Virus record (IMG/VR): IMGVR_UViG_3300030328_002927
Location: 1-21,205 of that record
Length of the DNA stretch: 21,205 nucleotides
Reading direction: 5' to 3' (one strand)
Source: a virus
Shown here piece by piece: positions 16,442 to 20,464 of the stretch. The position numbers and the translations under genes were made by a program. The stretch's first letter is position 1. Each line of letters starts with the position of its first letter. The notes under the pieces are model-generated. The model was given only the letters and a program-made list of their open reading frames with translations, was not told the origin of the DNA and made no database searches.

Positions 16442-16696
16442 TTAAAGATTATCGACTGATAATCCTTTTTCGTGAAGTTTTCTAATGACTTCCTTCCCCC
16501 ACTGTTTCACTTCAGCATTATCAGTAGAAACAATAAGATGAAAAATTTCACCAGAAAGAAAGTTAGCGATACCACGATAGTCCACTTCCCTTCTATTGTT
16601 TAAGGCATTATCACGATCAAGTGTTTCCACTTCAGCCAAACGTTCTTGCAGATCTGCAAAAGGACGATTGATAATACCATTGTTATCGTTAGGCAT
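16442..16696 (-). CDS. small hypothetical protein, probably translated from a leaderless mRNA (84 aa)
   Basis: The protein starts MPNDNNGIINRPFADLQERL, is hydrophilic and helix-rich, and has DYRGIANFLSGEIFHLIVST near residues 40-60. It has no membrane segment or catalytic motif and belongs to no family I recognise. The ATG at 16696 is the only methionine in the plausible coding part. The frame stays open upstream to a TTG at 16825, but that region is the promoter module and a GC-rich palindrome. There is no Shine-Dalgarno. Instead a -10-like TATTTT ends 6 nt before the ATG, so the transcript would begin at or next to the start codon. It forms a one-gene unit closed by the hairpin at 16411-16433, just upstream of terL. 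Confidence 0.65.
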   Translation of the reverse strand: MPNDNNGIINRPFADLQERLAEVETLDRDNALNNRREVDYRGIANFLSGEIFHLIVSTDNAEVKQWGKEVIRKLHEKGLSVDNL

Positions 16697-16763
16697 GATT
16701 TTAAAATACACTAATCCTAACTTGTTGCAAGTATATAAGATCTTTTCTGTGGATAACTTTTTT
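16694..16763 (-). promoter_or_regulatory. promoter module copy 1 (TTATCCACA box + leaderless -10)
   Basis: On the minus strand, in order: AAAAAAGTTATCCACA (16763-16748), 14 nt, TACTTGCAACAAGTTAGGA (16733-16715), 6 nt, TATTTT (16708-16703), 6 nt, ATG (16696). TTGCAA to TATTTT spacing is 16 nt. TTATCCACA is a perfect match to the bacterial DnaA box. The same elements in the same order occur at 17380-17451, which makes a shared regulatory function very likely. Confidence 0.7.
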
Positions 16764-16805
16764 ACCCTTTGCTCGCACCCTTGATCACACACGGAACACC
16801 CAACA

Positions 16806-16821
16806 CGCCGTCTGGACGGCG
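16806..16821. repeat. GC-rich palindrome
   Basis: CGCCGTCTGGACGGCG is an inverted repeat (7-bp arms, 2-nt centre). It stands out from the AT-rich surroundings and lies between the hairpin after the 110-aa gene and promoter module copy 1. It could be a protein-binding dyad or a short hairpin; nothing downstream decides. Confidence 0.45.
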
Positions 16822-16885
16822 ACAAAATTACCTAGTATAACCCCATGCCAAAGGGTAAGTGGCGAATGGAGAATGGAGAACGGCA

Positions 16886-16903
16886 CGTGGGCGAACGCCC
16901 ACG
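16886..16903 (-). terminator. GC-rich hairpin downstream of the 110-aa gene
   Basis: CGTGGGCGAACGCCCACG is a perfect inverted repeat with 8-bp arms (7-bp stem plus a GUUC tetraloop in the minus transcript), 16 nt after the 110-aa gene stop. No U-run follows. It occupies the same place relative to its gene as the hairpin at 16411-16433, which suggests both end module-driven transcripts. Confidence 0.5.
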
Positions 16904-16918
16904 CACTAGAGATAAATG

Positions 16919-17251
16919 TTATTGAGTTTGCATTTGAAGAAGTGGGAAGTTCTCTGTAAGAATCTCGCTTTCTTCTTCTGAGTCAATGACAGGCTTCAAC
17001 TCGACAGACCTAACAAGCTTAGTCTTGTATGACTTATATACGTCGGGTTGATCTTTTCTGAAAGACTCACTATCAAATCTTTCATACTCACGCACGATCA
17101 CATTAAGTTTGTGATCAATACCTTTGAGGACTTTGTCTTCTTCCTCAACGAAAGACTTAACCAAATCTTTCTGTTCCTTCAACTTCGAACTGACGAAGTT
17201 GCTTAGAATTGTTAGCCTTGCTAACTTGTCTATTTCCTTCTTTTTGTTCAT
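16919..17251 (-). CDS. hydrophilic helical hypothetical protein (110 aa)
   Basis: Highly charged and helix-rich (LTILSNFVSSKLKEQKDLVK, EEEDKVLKGIDHKLNVIVRE), with a conserved-looking FRKDQPDVYKSYKTKLVRSV near residues 63-82 and an acidic tail. No membrane segment and no family recognised. A DNA- or protein-binding accessory role is possible but unsupported. The start has a strong Shine-Dalgarno (AAAGGAGG, 5 nt before ATG) and overlaps the stop of the 44-aa gene (ATGA). It is therefore the second gene of a two-gene unit driven by promoter module copy 2. Confidence 0.7.
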   Translation of the reverse strand: MNKKKEIDKLARLTILSNFVSSKLKEQKDLVKSFVEEEDKVLKGIDHKLNVIVREYERFDSESFRKDQPDVYKSYKTKLVRSVELKPVIDSEEESEILTENFPLLQMQTQ

Positions 17252-17382
17252 GTTGCCTCCTTTGGCTTTTGTATGGCGCTGTTTATACCCACAATGCTAA
17301 ACTCATTGGGACGGGAACTATTTAAACATTCTTCCCGTACTGAAACTCGGTTAGTGTTTCTTTTCTTGCCTGTACCATACAT
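17248..17382 (-). CDS. short leaderless gene upstream of the 110-aa gene (44 aa)
   Basis: An ATG at 17382 opens a 44-codon frame, starting MYGTGKKRNTNRVSVREE and ending IQKPKEAT, whose TGA overlaps the ATG of the 110-aa gene (ATGA). The product is small and basic at its N-terminus, with no recognised family. Three things support translation. The frame ends exactly at a coupling overlap. It contains the downstream gene's Shine-Dalgarno in its last codons. Its ATG lies 6 nt after the TATATT of promoter module copy 2, the same spacing as at the 84-aa gene. There is no Shine-Dalgarno upstream, so it would be read from a leaderless mRNA. It is too short for many gene callers. Confidence 0.6.
   Translation of the reverse strand: MYGTGKKRNTNRVSVREECLNSSRPNEFSIVGINSAIQKPKEAT
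17311..17338 (-). promoter_or_regulatory. hairpin within the 44-aa coding region
   Basis: ACGGGAA (17311-17317) and TTCCCGT (17332-17338) form a perfect 7-bp stem with a 14-nt AT-rich loop inside the 44-aa gene, about 60 nt before the 110-aa start. It could affect coupling or RNA stability; no U-run follows. Confidence 0.35.
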
Positions 17383-17451
17383 ATATTAAATATAGTAATG
17401 TCCTAACTAATTGCAAGTAATTATTTTAAATAAGTTGTGGATAACTTTTTT
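17380..17451 (-). promoter_or_regulatory. promoter module copy 2 (TTATCCACA box + leaderless -10)
   Basis: On the minus strand: AAAAAAGTTATCCACA (17451-17436), 16 nt, TACTTGCAATTAGTTAGGA (17419-17401), 6 nt, TATATT (17394-17389), 6 nt, ATG (17382). The 16-nt first block is identical to copy 1, the second block differs at 2 of 19 positions, and spacing from TTAGGA to the ATG is identical. TTGCAA-N16-TATATT is an acceptable sigma70-like pair. Confidence 0.72.
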
Positions 17452-17500
17452 GAAAACACACACCACCTCCTGTGGTCAGGCACTGTAACCTGCCGGTAGC

Positions 17501-17704
17501 TCAGGCCACTACTAACGGTCCTAATAAAAGGCGAAAGGGGAAATGGAGAATGGAGACAGCGAGCCAGAACAGCAGGATCAGCGTCCAGCTCGCTAATACT
17601 TCACGAAAGACGGAACCAATGCCAAAGGGGAGTTTGGCGATGGAAAAGGATACAAAGATCCCGACCAGAACAATAATTCCAAAGTAAACTAGAAATGGGG
17701 GCAA
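17501..17704 (-). CDS. putative small two-TM membrane protein with TTG start (67 aa)
   Basis: The predicted product is strongly hydrophobic. One segment is at about residues 4-23 (FLVYFGIIVLVGIFVSFSIA) and another at about 38-55 (ASWTLILLFWLAVSILHF), separated by a short polar turn. The pattern looks like a genuine small membrane protein and follows the strand of its neighbours. The start is a TTG immediately after the upstream stop (TAGTTG), which would need translational re-initiation; no ATG or strong Shine-Dalgarno is present. A plus-strand frame across the same bases is charged and looks like its shadow. Function unknown. Confidence 0.42.
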   Translation of the reverse strand: MPPFLVYFGIIVLVGIFVSFSIAKLPFGIGSVFREVLASWTLILLFWLAVSILHFPFRLLLGPLVVA

Positions 17705-17893
17705 CTACTTTGCTGCCTGATCTTGATCAACTTGCACCTCTTTGAAATCAAATTCCTCAAGGCCCTCTGGCTTTTCTCTGTGTTTGTTGTGTTGTTTTAA
17801 CCATTCTTTAGGTGATAAATGTGTGGTGCCTTCGTAGGTTGGTCTTCCCCCCGAATCATAACGACCATTGTAATAAATATTATATAGTTTCAT
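17705..17893 (-). CDS. small hypothetical phage protein (62 aa)
   Basis: Begins MKLYNIYYNGRYDSGGRPTY and continues with HLSPKEWLKQHNKHREKPEG, ending in an acidic, Gln-rich tail. It is a compact, hydrophilic, probably mixed alpha/beta protein of the kind common in marine-phage early regions; no named family recognised. The ATG at 17893 is preferred (AGAGAAAG just upstream) over one 11 codons earlier, since the extra residues read as the shadow of the upstream gene's end. It overlaps that gene by 14 nt. Confidence 0.6.
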   Translation of the reverse strand: MKLYNIYYNGRYDSGGRPTYEGTTHLSPKEWLKQHNKHREKPEGLEEFDFKEVQVDQDQAAK

Positions 17894-18233
17894 TTTCTTT
17901 CTCTGCAATGATCTCACGACACACATCTTCGCACGCCCACCACGCCAGCAGGTTCCTGAACTGATCGTCAGATCCTACATCACAGCCGCCATTAAATGTT
18001 GCAACGTAATGGAGGCAGCTCTGGTGTTCATCACAATCCTGAGCCGAATCATACAGCCTGTCCCAAATCTCTTCTTTATATTTTTCATAGAAGGCGCAAC
18101 TGTCTGCGTAGTATATCAACTCTGACACGATGCCCGACTGGCATCCTTCCAGGACTACGTCTGCGATCTGACCTTCTTCCAGGTTGTTAGTGACCCACTC
18201 CTTGATGGAGCTTTCTTTGAACTCAACGGCCAT
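17880..18233 (-). CDS. conserved phage protein of unknown function (DUF7222-like, 117 aa)
   Basis: Acidic, Cys/Trp-containing protein. Its key segments are EGCQSGIVSELIYYADSCAF (about 29-48), YEKYKEEIWDRLYD, and FNGGCDVGSDDQFRNLLAWW (about 80-99) followed by ACEDVCREI. The pattern GC.SG.v..LIYY.Dt..Fy...e.Iw.ll / FNG..dVgs..qfkNlLaW.A.E recurs in marine phages. I believe it is the family called DUF7222 (name from memory). No function is known. It is the second gene after the promoter at 18477-18505; its Shine-Dalgarno is AAGGAG, 8 nt before the ATG. Confidence 0.7.
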   Translation of the reverse strand: MAVEFKESSIKEWVTNNLEEGQIADVVLEGCQSGIVSELIYYADSCAFYEKYKEEIWDRLYDSAQDCDEHQSCLHYVATFNGGCDVGSDDQFRNLLAWWACEDVCREIIAEKENETI

Positions 18234-18360
18234 ATGGCTTCTCCTTCCAGCTCACGAACCAGGGCACACGGACCCAACCGTGTTTGGTCAACAGCTTATA
18301 GATAATGTGAATATAATTGTACTTTTTGTCCTCTCCTGTTCTTACTTTAAAATATTTCAT
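18223..18360 (-). CDS. small basic hypothetical protein (45 aa)
   Basis: Starting at ATG 18360 the product is MKYFKVRTGEDKKYNYIHII... and ends with VPWFVSWKEKPYGR; basic, aromatic-rich and probably a single small domain. The internal start is chosen because GGAGAAGGA lies 4-7 nt upstream. An earlier in-frame ATG at 18414 would add 18 residues but lies in an RNA stem (GGGAAAUG/CAUUUCCC). It overlaps the 117-aa gene by 11 nt and is the first gene of the cluster. Confidence 0.5.
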   Translation of the reverse strand: MKYFKVRTGEDKKYNYIHIIYKLLTKHGWVRVPWFVSWKEKPYGR

Positions 18361-18380
18361 GTTCCTTCTCCTTTGTGTAA

Positions 18381-18419
18381 GGGAAATGTCAATCCTGATC
18401 GGACTCGTTATCATTTCCC
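18381..18419 (-). promoter_or_regulatory. leader hairpin upstream of the 45-aa gene
   Basis: Perfect 8-bp inverted repeat GGGAAATG (18381-18388) / CATTTCCC (18412-18419) with a 23-nt loop. In mRNA the upstream arm contains the alternative AUG at 18414 and the stem ends about 20 nt before the favoured AUG. Confidence 0.4.
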
Positions 18420-18450
18420 CTTTATTACCCAGCTGATTAAAGAGCCCTGG

Positions 18451-18505
18451 GGTTATAACCTTACAGCTCTATAATATATATAGTCCTAATATGTTGGGAT
18501 GTCAA
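18451..18505 (-). promoter_or_regulatory. sigma70-type promoter with downstream palindrome
   Basis: On the minus strand TTGACA (18505-18500) is followed, after exactly 17 nt, by TATATA (18482-18477) within an AT-rich TATATATATTATA run. Just downstream, around +10, is the perfect 10-bp palindrome GGTTATAACC (18451-18460), a plausible repressor site. It would drive the four-gene cluster 18360-17501. Confidence 0.65.
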
Positions 18506-18820
18506 GAGCTAATGTAATCTTTTTTCCTCACGGCTGTCAGCAGGTAATGTCAGGATGGGCTGGATTCAACTAATACTCATACTAAGTGGTGCTTGGGTAA
18601 TGGGGAATGGGCAATGGAACTTAGGTGGTGAGCCGAGGACTTCGACTCACCGATTTGTTTCGTTTGGCTAACTAAACAAAGAAGGAATATTTATTCATTA
18701 GCAGAATCCTGCACTGCTGTCAACTCACCTGAGCTGGAGATCCGCAACCATCTGCCTGGGTTACCGGTCTGGCTGGCCTCACAGTAATGGACGATGGAGA
18801 GAGGTTTGTGGGAATGGAAA
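18506..18820. other. non-coding stretch with a stem-loop and AATGG repeats
   Basis: No open frame with gene-like features is seen on either strand. It contains three tandem NNAATGG heptamers (18597-18617). It also contains a stem-loop GGTGAG-c-CGA-loop-TCG-a-CTCACC (18627-18651) followed on the plus strand by a T-rich stretch. A minus-strand TTGACA at 18719-18724 lacks a convincing -10. More heptamer units lie at 18784-18797. The local sequence is richer in G and C than the genes around it. Confidence 0.5.
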
Positions 18821-19240
18821 CTAATGGAGCTTAATACTTGTCCTGCTGTCAGGAGTCCAGACACCCAGAATGTGCATCAGGAGATCCCAGCTCTGGGACC
18901 TGGATCCGGGTGTAATGGAACAAAGGACGGGTTTATCATCAATGGACAACGGATCACGGACAATGGAGCCTGAGAATAATTTAAGGGTCTTCGAAAGAGG
19001 GTCCTTCGCAAGTACAAATACAGGGCAACCTTCAGAATAATGCCTATGAATCCACGCAATTTGATGTGCAGAGAAGTTAAGTTTATTATTCTTTATTATT
19101 TTAAGTTCAACCCAAAAAGGTCTTTTGTAAAATCCAAAGAGATCAGGAATACCCAATCCTGATGTAGCTTCAATTCTTGTCCAAATTACTGATTTTGTGT
19201 TATTTTTTAGTTGTTTCCAGAGATTCTTCTCGTCTGCCAT
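18821..19240 (-). CDS. VRR-NUC-type PD-(D/E)xK nuclease (139 aa)
   Basis: The core reads WTRIEATSGLGIPDLFGFYK then RPFWVELKI. The catalytic D33 (IPD), E45 and K47 (ELK) form the PD-(D/E)xK triad, with a following SAHQIAWIHRHYSEG (Q60) as in VRR-NUC and phage Holliday-junction-resolvase-like nucleases. VFVLAKD completes the fold. Such stand-alone nucleases probably act on branched or flapped DNA in replication, recombination or packaging; substrate unknown. The ATG at 19240 overlaps the preceding nuclease gene by 41 nt. The 3' part of the gene contains four tandem AAYGG-type heptamers (18939-18966), so the last about 40 residues may be fast-evolving. Confidence 0.75.
   Translation of the reverse strand: MADEKNLWKQLKNNTKSVIWTRIEATSGLGIPDLFGFYKRPFWVELKIIKNNKLNFSAHQIAWIHRHYSEGCPVFVLAKDPLSKTLKLFSGSIVRDPLSIDDKPVLCSITPGSRSQSWDLLMHILGVWTPDSRTSIKLH
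18939..18966. repeat. tandem heptamers (four units of NNAAYGG type)
   Basis: Four consecutive 7-mers: TCAATGG, ACAACGG, ATCACGG, ACAATGG. The same heptamer with 7-bp phasing occurs at 16864-16883, 18597-18617 and 18784-18797, and in looser form at 17541-17554 and 18811-18827. Confidence 0.55.
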
Positions 19241-19541
19241 GTTGAACGATCCAGCACCTTTCTTCTTCTAAATCAACCATCAATAACTCAACCCTTAATT
19301 TCTTTTGTAATTTAGTTAACACTCGGTTAATTGTTTTCCCTTTTTTCTTTCCCTTTGCATATTTCAATGACGTTTTCACGTCATACAAATGGATCTTTCC
19401 ACGCTTATCAATAGCAACAAGATCAACACAGCCTGTGTCATGAATCGTCTTGAATACCAGATTCCCCTTCTTCAGCAAGTAAGTCATCGCCAGACTCTCC
19501 GATAGATTCCCCTTCAGATGTGTCATGGTCAATAACTTCAT
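19200..19541 (-). CDS. PD-(D/E)xK endonuclease-like protein (113 aa)
   Basis: The domain reads KGNLSESLAMTYLLKKGNLV (conserved E15 in the first helix), HDTGCVDLVAIDKRGKIHLY (D40) and DVKTSLK (D54-x-K56), then a Lys-rich loop and VELLMVDLEEERCWIV. This is the order E-D-(D/E)xK of archaeal-HJR/PDDEXK_11-like nucleases. Substrate unknown; a second, differently built PD-(D/E)xK nuclease follows directly. ATG at 19541 is chosen because AAGGAG ends 3 nt upstream; an in-frame TTG at 19577 is less likely. With this start the gene shares 104 nt with the end of terS in a different frame, including the codons of the first catalytic helix, an unusually long overlap. Confidence 0.7.
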   Translation of the reverse strand: MKLLTMTHLKGNLSESLAMTYLLKKGNLVFKTIHDTGCVDLVAIDKRGKIHLYDVKTSLKYAKGKKKGKTINRVLTKLQKKLRVELLMVDLEEERCWIVQHGRREESLETTKK

Positions 19542-19998
19542 ACTCTCCTTGAATGGATAATTTTTTTCGAAGTTCAATTAACTTATCCTCAACCTCTCCT
19601 ACGGACATAGAATCAATCGTGCCATGCATGACCTCTTTTCTGTCAACGTATAGTCCAGCCGCCATGCCTCGATACTTCTCAGCAGCAATAGCTCCAGTAT
19701 AGTTACCGGCTTTCTCCGCAGAATCTCGTAGTTCTGCTAGCTTTTGGATGTGTGATTTATAGGAAATGGAATATCTCCTGTTTAATTCAGCCCTTCTTCG
19801 TTCTAATTCTGCAACCACATGCGGATAGTATTTAGGATTTTGTAGTTGACTTGCAATGACTGTAGCACCAGATTCAGCGAACCCAGCGTCCAAAGCGCAT
19901 TGTCTAGCACTCTGAATTGTGCCCTTTTCAATGAAAATATTAACAAATTTCATCTGTTTTGGGGTTAATTCGAGTGTTTTTACTTCTTTTTTAGACAT
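19438..19998 (-). CDS. terS: terminase small subunit
   Basis: This 186-aa protein has the Terminase_2-type N-terminal DNA-binding region: LTPKQMKFVNIFIEKGTIQS (11-30), ARQCALDAGFAESGATVIAS (31-50) and QNPKYYPHVVAELERRRAEL. This matches the LT.kQ..Fv..yi...n...Aa..AGy.....a.......p.v...i pattern. A helical oligomerisation region follows, with AAEKYRGMAAGLYVDRKEV (about 105-123) typical of the family. The last about 30 residues are a Glu/Asp/Ser-rich tail, encoded where the nuclease gene overlaps. TerS recognises the packaging site and regulates TerL. GGAG lies 9 nt before the ATG. Confidence 0.85.
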   Translation of the reverse strand: MSKKEVKTLELTPKQMKFVNIFIEKGTIQSARQCALDAGFAESGATVIASQLQNPKYYPHVVAELERRRAELNRRYSISYKSHIQKLAELRDSAEKAGNYTGAIAAEKYRGMAAGLYVDRKEVMHGTIDSMSVGEVEDKLIELRKKLSIQGEYEVIDHDTSEGESIGESGDDLLAEEGESGIQDDS

Positions 19999-20128
19999 GG
20001 TTTTTTACTCCATTGTGCAGTTTACTGTCAAAAAAGCTATATTTTTCAACAAACTGTGTAATTCTGTAAACCAGGTCACACCACCCGTATGACAACTTAT
20101 TTACAGAGGAAACCCTTGATATATATAT

Positions 20129-20150
20129 ATATTTACTACTTTGTAAATAT
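20129..20150. promoter_or_regulatory. operator-like dyad in the divergent terS / 81-aa intergenic region
   Basis: ATATTTAC-N6-GTAAATAT is a perfect 8-bp inverted repeat, 12 bp upstream of the plus-strand -35 box and next to an (AT)n run (20119-20132). TGTAAACCA also appears twice nearby (starting about 20069 and 20150). The arrangement suits binding by a dimeric regulator. Confidence 0.5.
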
Positions 20151-20162
20151 GTAAACCAATTT

Positions 20163-20191
20163 TTGACTTTTCGGCCGATTTTAGATTTAAT
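20163..20191 (+). promoter_or_regulatory. sigma70-type promoter for the plus-strand gene
   Basis: TTGACT (20163-20168), 17-nt spacer, TTTAAT (20186-20191): close to the -35/-10 consensus with ideal spacing, placed 27 nt before the ATG of the only plus-strand gene. Confidence 0.68.
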
Positions 20192-20218
20192 TTCTGTAGA
20201 ATAATATATATTGGAGGA

Positions 20219-20464
20219 ATGAGATTGGTCCGTGTTTCGTGGTTCGACACTATTGAACATCCTACAGGTTGGTATGAAGCCGATGATATTAAAGATCTTG
20301 AAGATGCACCCTTGGTTCATAGTTATGGCCTCATCCTTAAAGAAAACGATAAAACAATCACATTAATCGCAGATCTAATACCGTCAGATAATACTTTTGG
20401 TCGGGGGACCACGATCCCTAAAGGAATGATCAAAGATATCAAAGACATCTCAGTTATAGACTAG
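20219..20464 (+). CDS. small conserved phage protein of unknown function (81 aa)
   Basis: The only convincing plus-strand gene. MRLVRVSWFDTIEHPTGWYE, GLILKENDKTITLIAD and TTIPKGMIKDIKDI follow the pattern LV+V.W.Ds....GW...-di.......sVG.....nd..itl......  .tIPk..I..I. of a small beta-rich protein family common in phages, function unknown. It has its own sigma70-like promoter and lies across a divergent gap from terS. The Shine-Dalgarno GGAGG ends only 1 nt before the ATG, unusually close; a TTG two codons later would have 7-nt spacing, so the exact start is uncertain. Its 3' end overlaps the convergent 241-aa gene by 11 nt. Confidence 0.78.
   Translation: MRLVRVSWFDTIEHPTGWYEADDIKDLEDAPLVHSYGLILKENDKTITLIADLIPSDNTFGRGTTIPKGMIKDIKDISVID

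Noticed and set aside
16697-16825. N-terminal extension of the 84-aa protein to a TTG at 16825
   Set aside because: Covers the duplicated promoter module and a GC-rich palindrome and has no ribosome-binding site.
17472-17687. 71-aa plus-strand open frame
   Set aside because: Charged, low-information translation opposite a hydrophobic minus-strand frame in a minus-strand operon; no ribosome-binding site or promoter.
18184-18474. 96-aa plus-strand open frame
   Set aside because: Antisense to the 117-aa and 45-aa genes and their promoter/leader; no Shine-Dalgarno.
18627-18660. tRNA 3'-end remnant or attP site (GTGAGTCGAAGTCC-like text on the minus strand)
   Set aside because: The loop does not match a T-arm and no integrase gene is present, so only a generic stem-loop is reported.
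19991-20320. 109-aa minus-strand open frame opposite the 81-aa gene
   Set aside because: Overlaps the well-supported plus-strand gene, its promoter and the dyad; Ser/Tyr/Asn-rich composition typical of read-through of AT-rich regulatory DNA.
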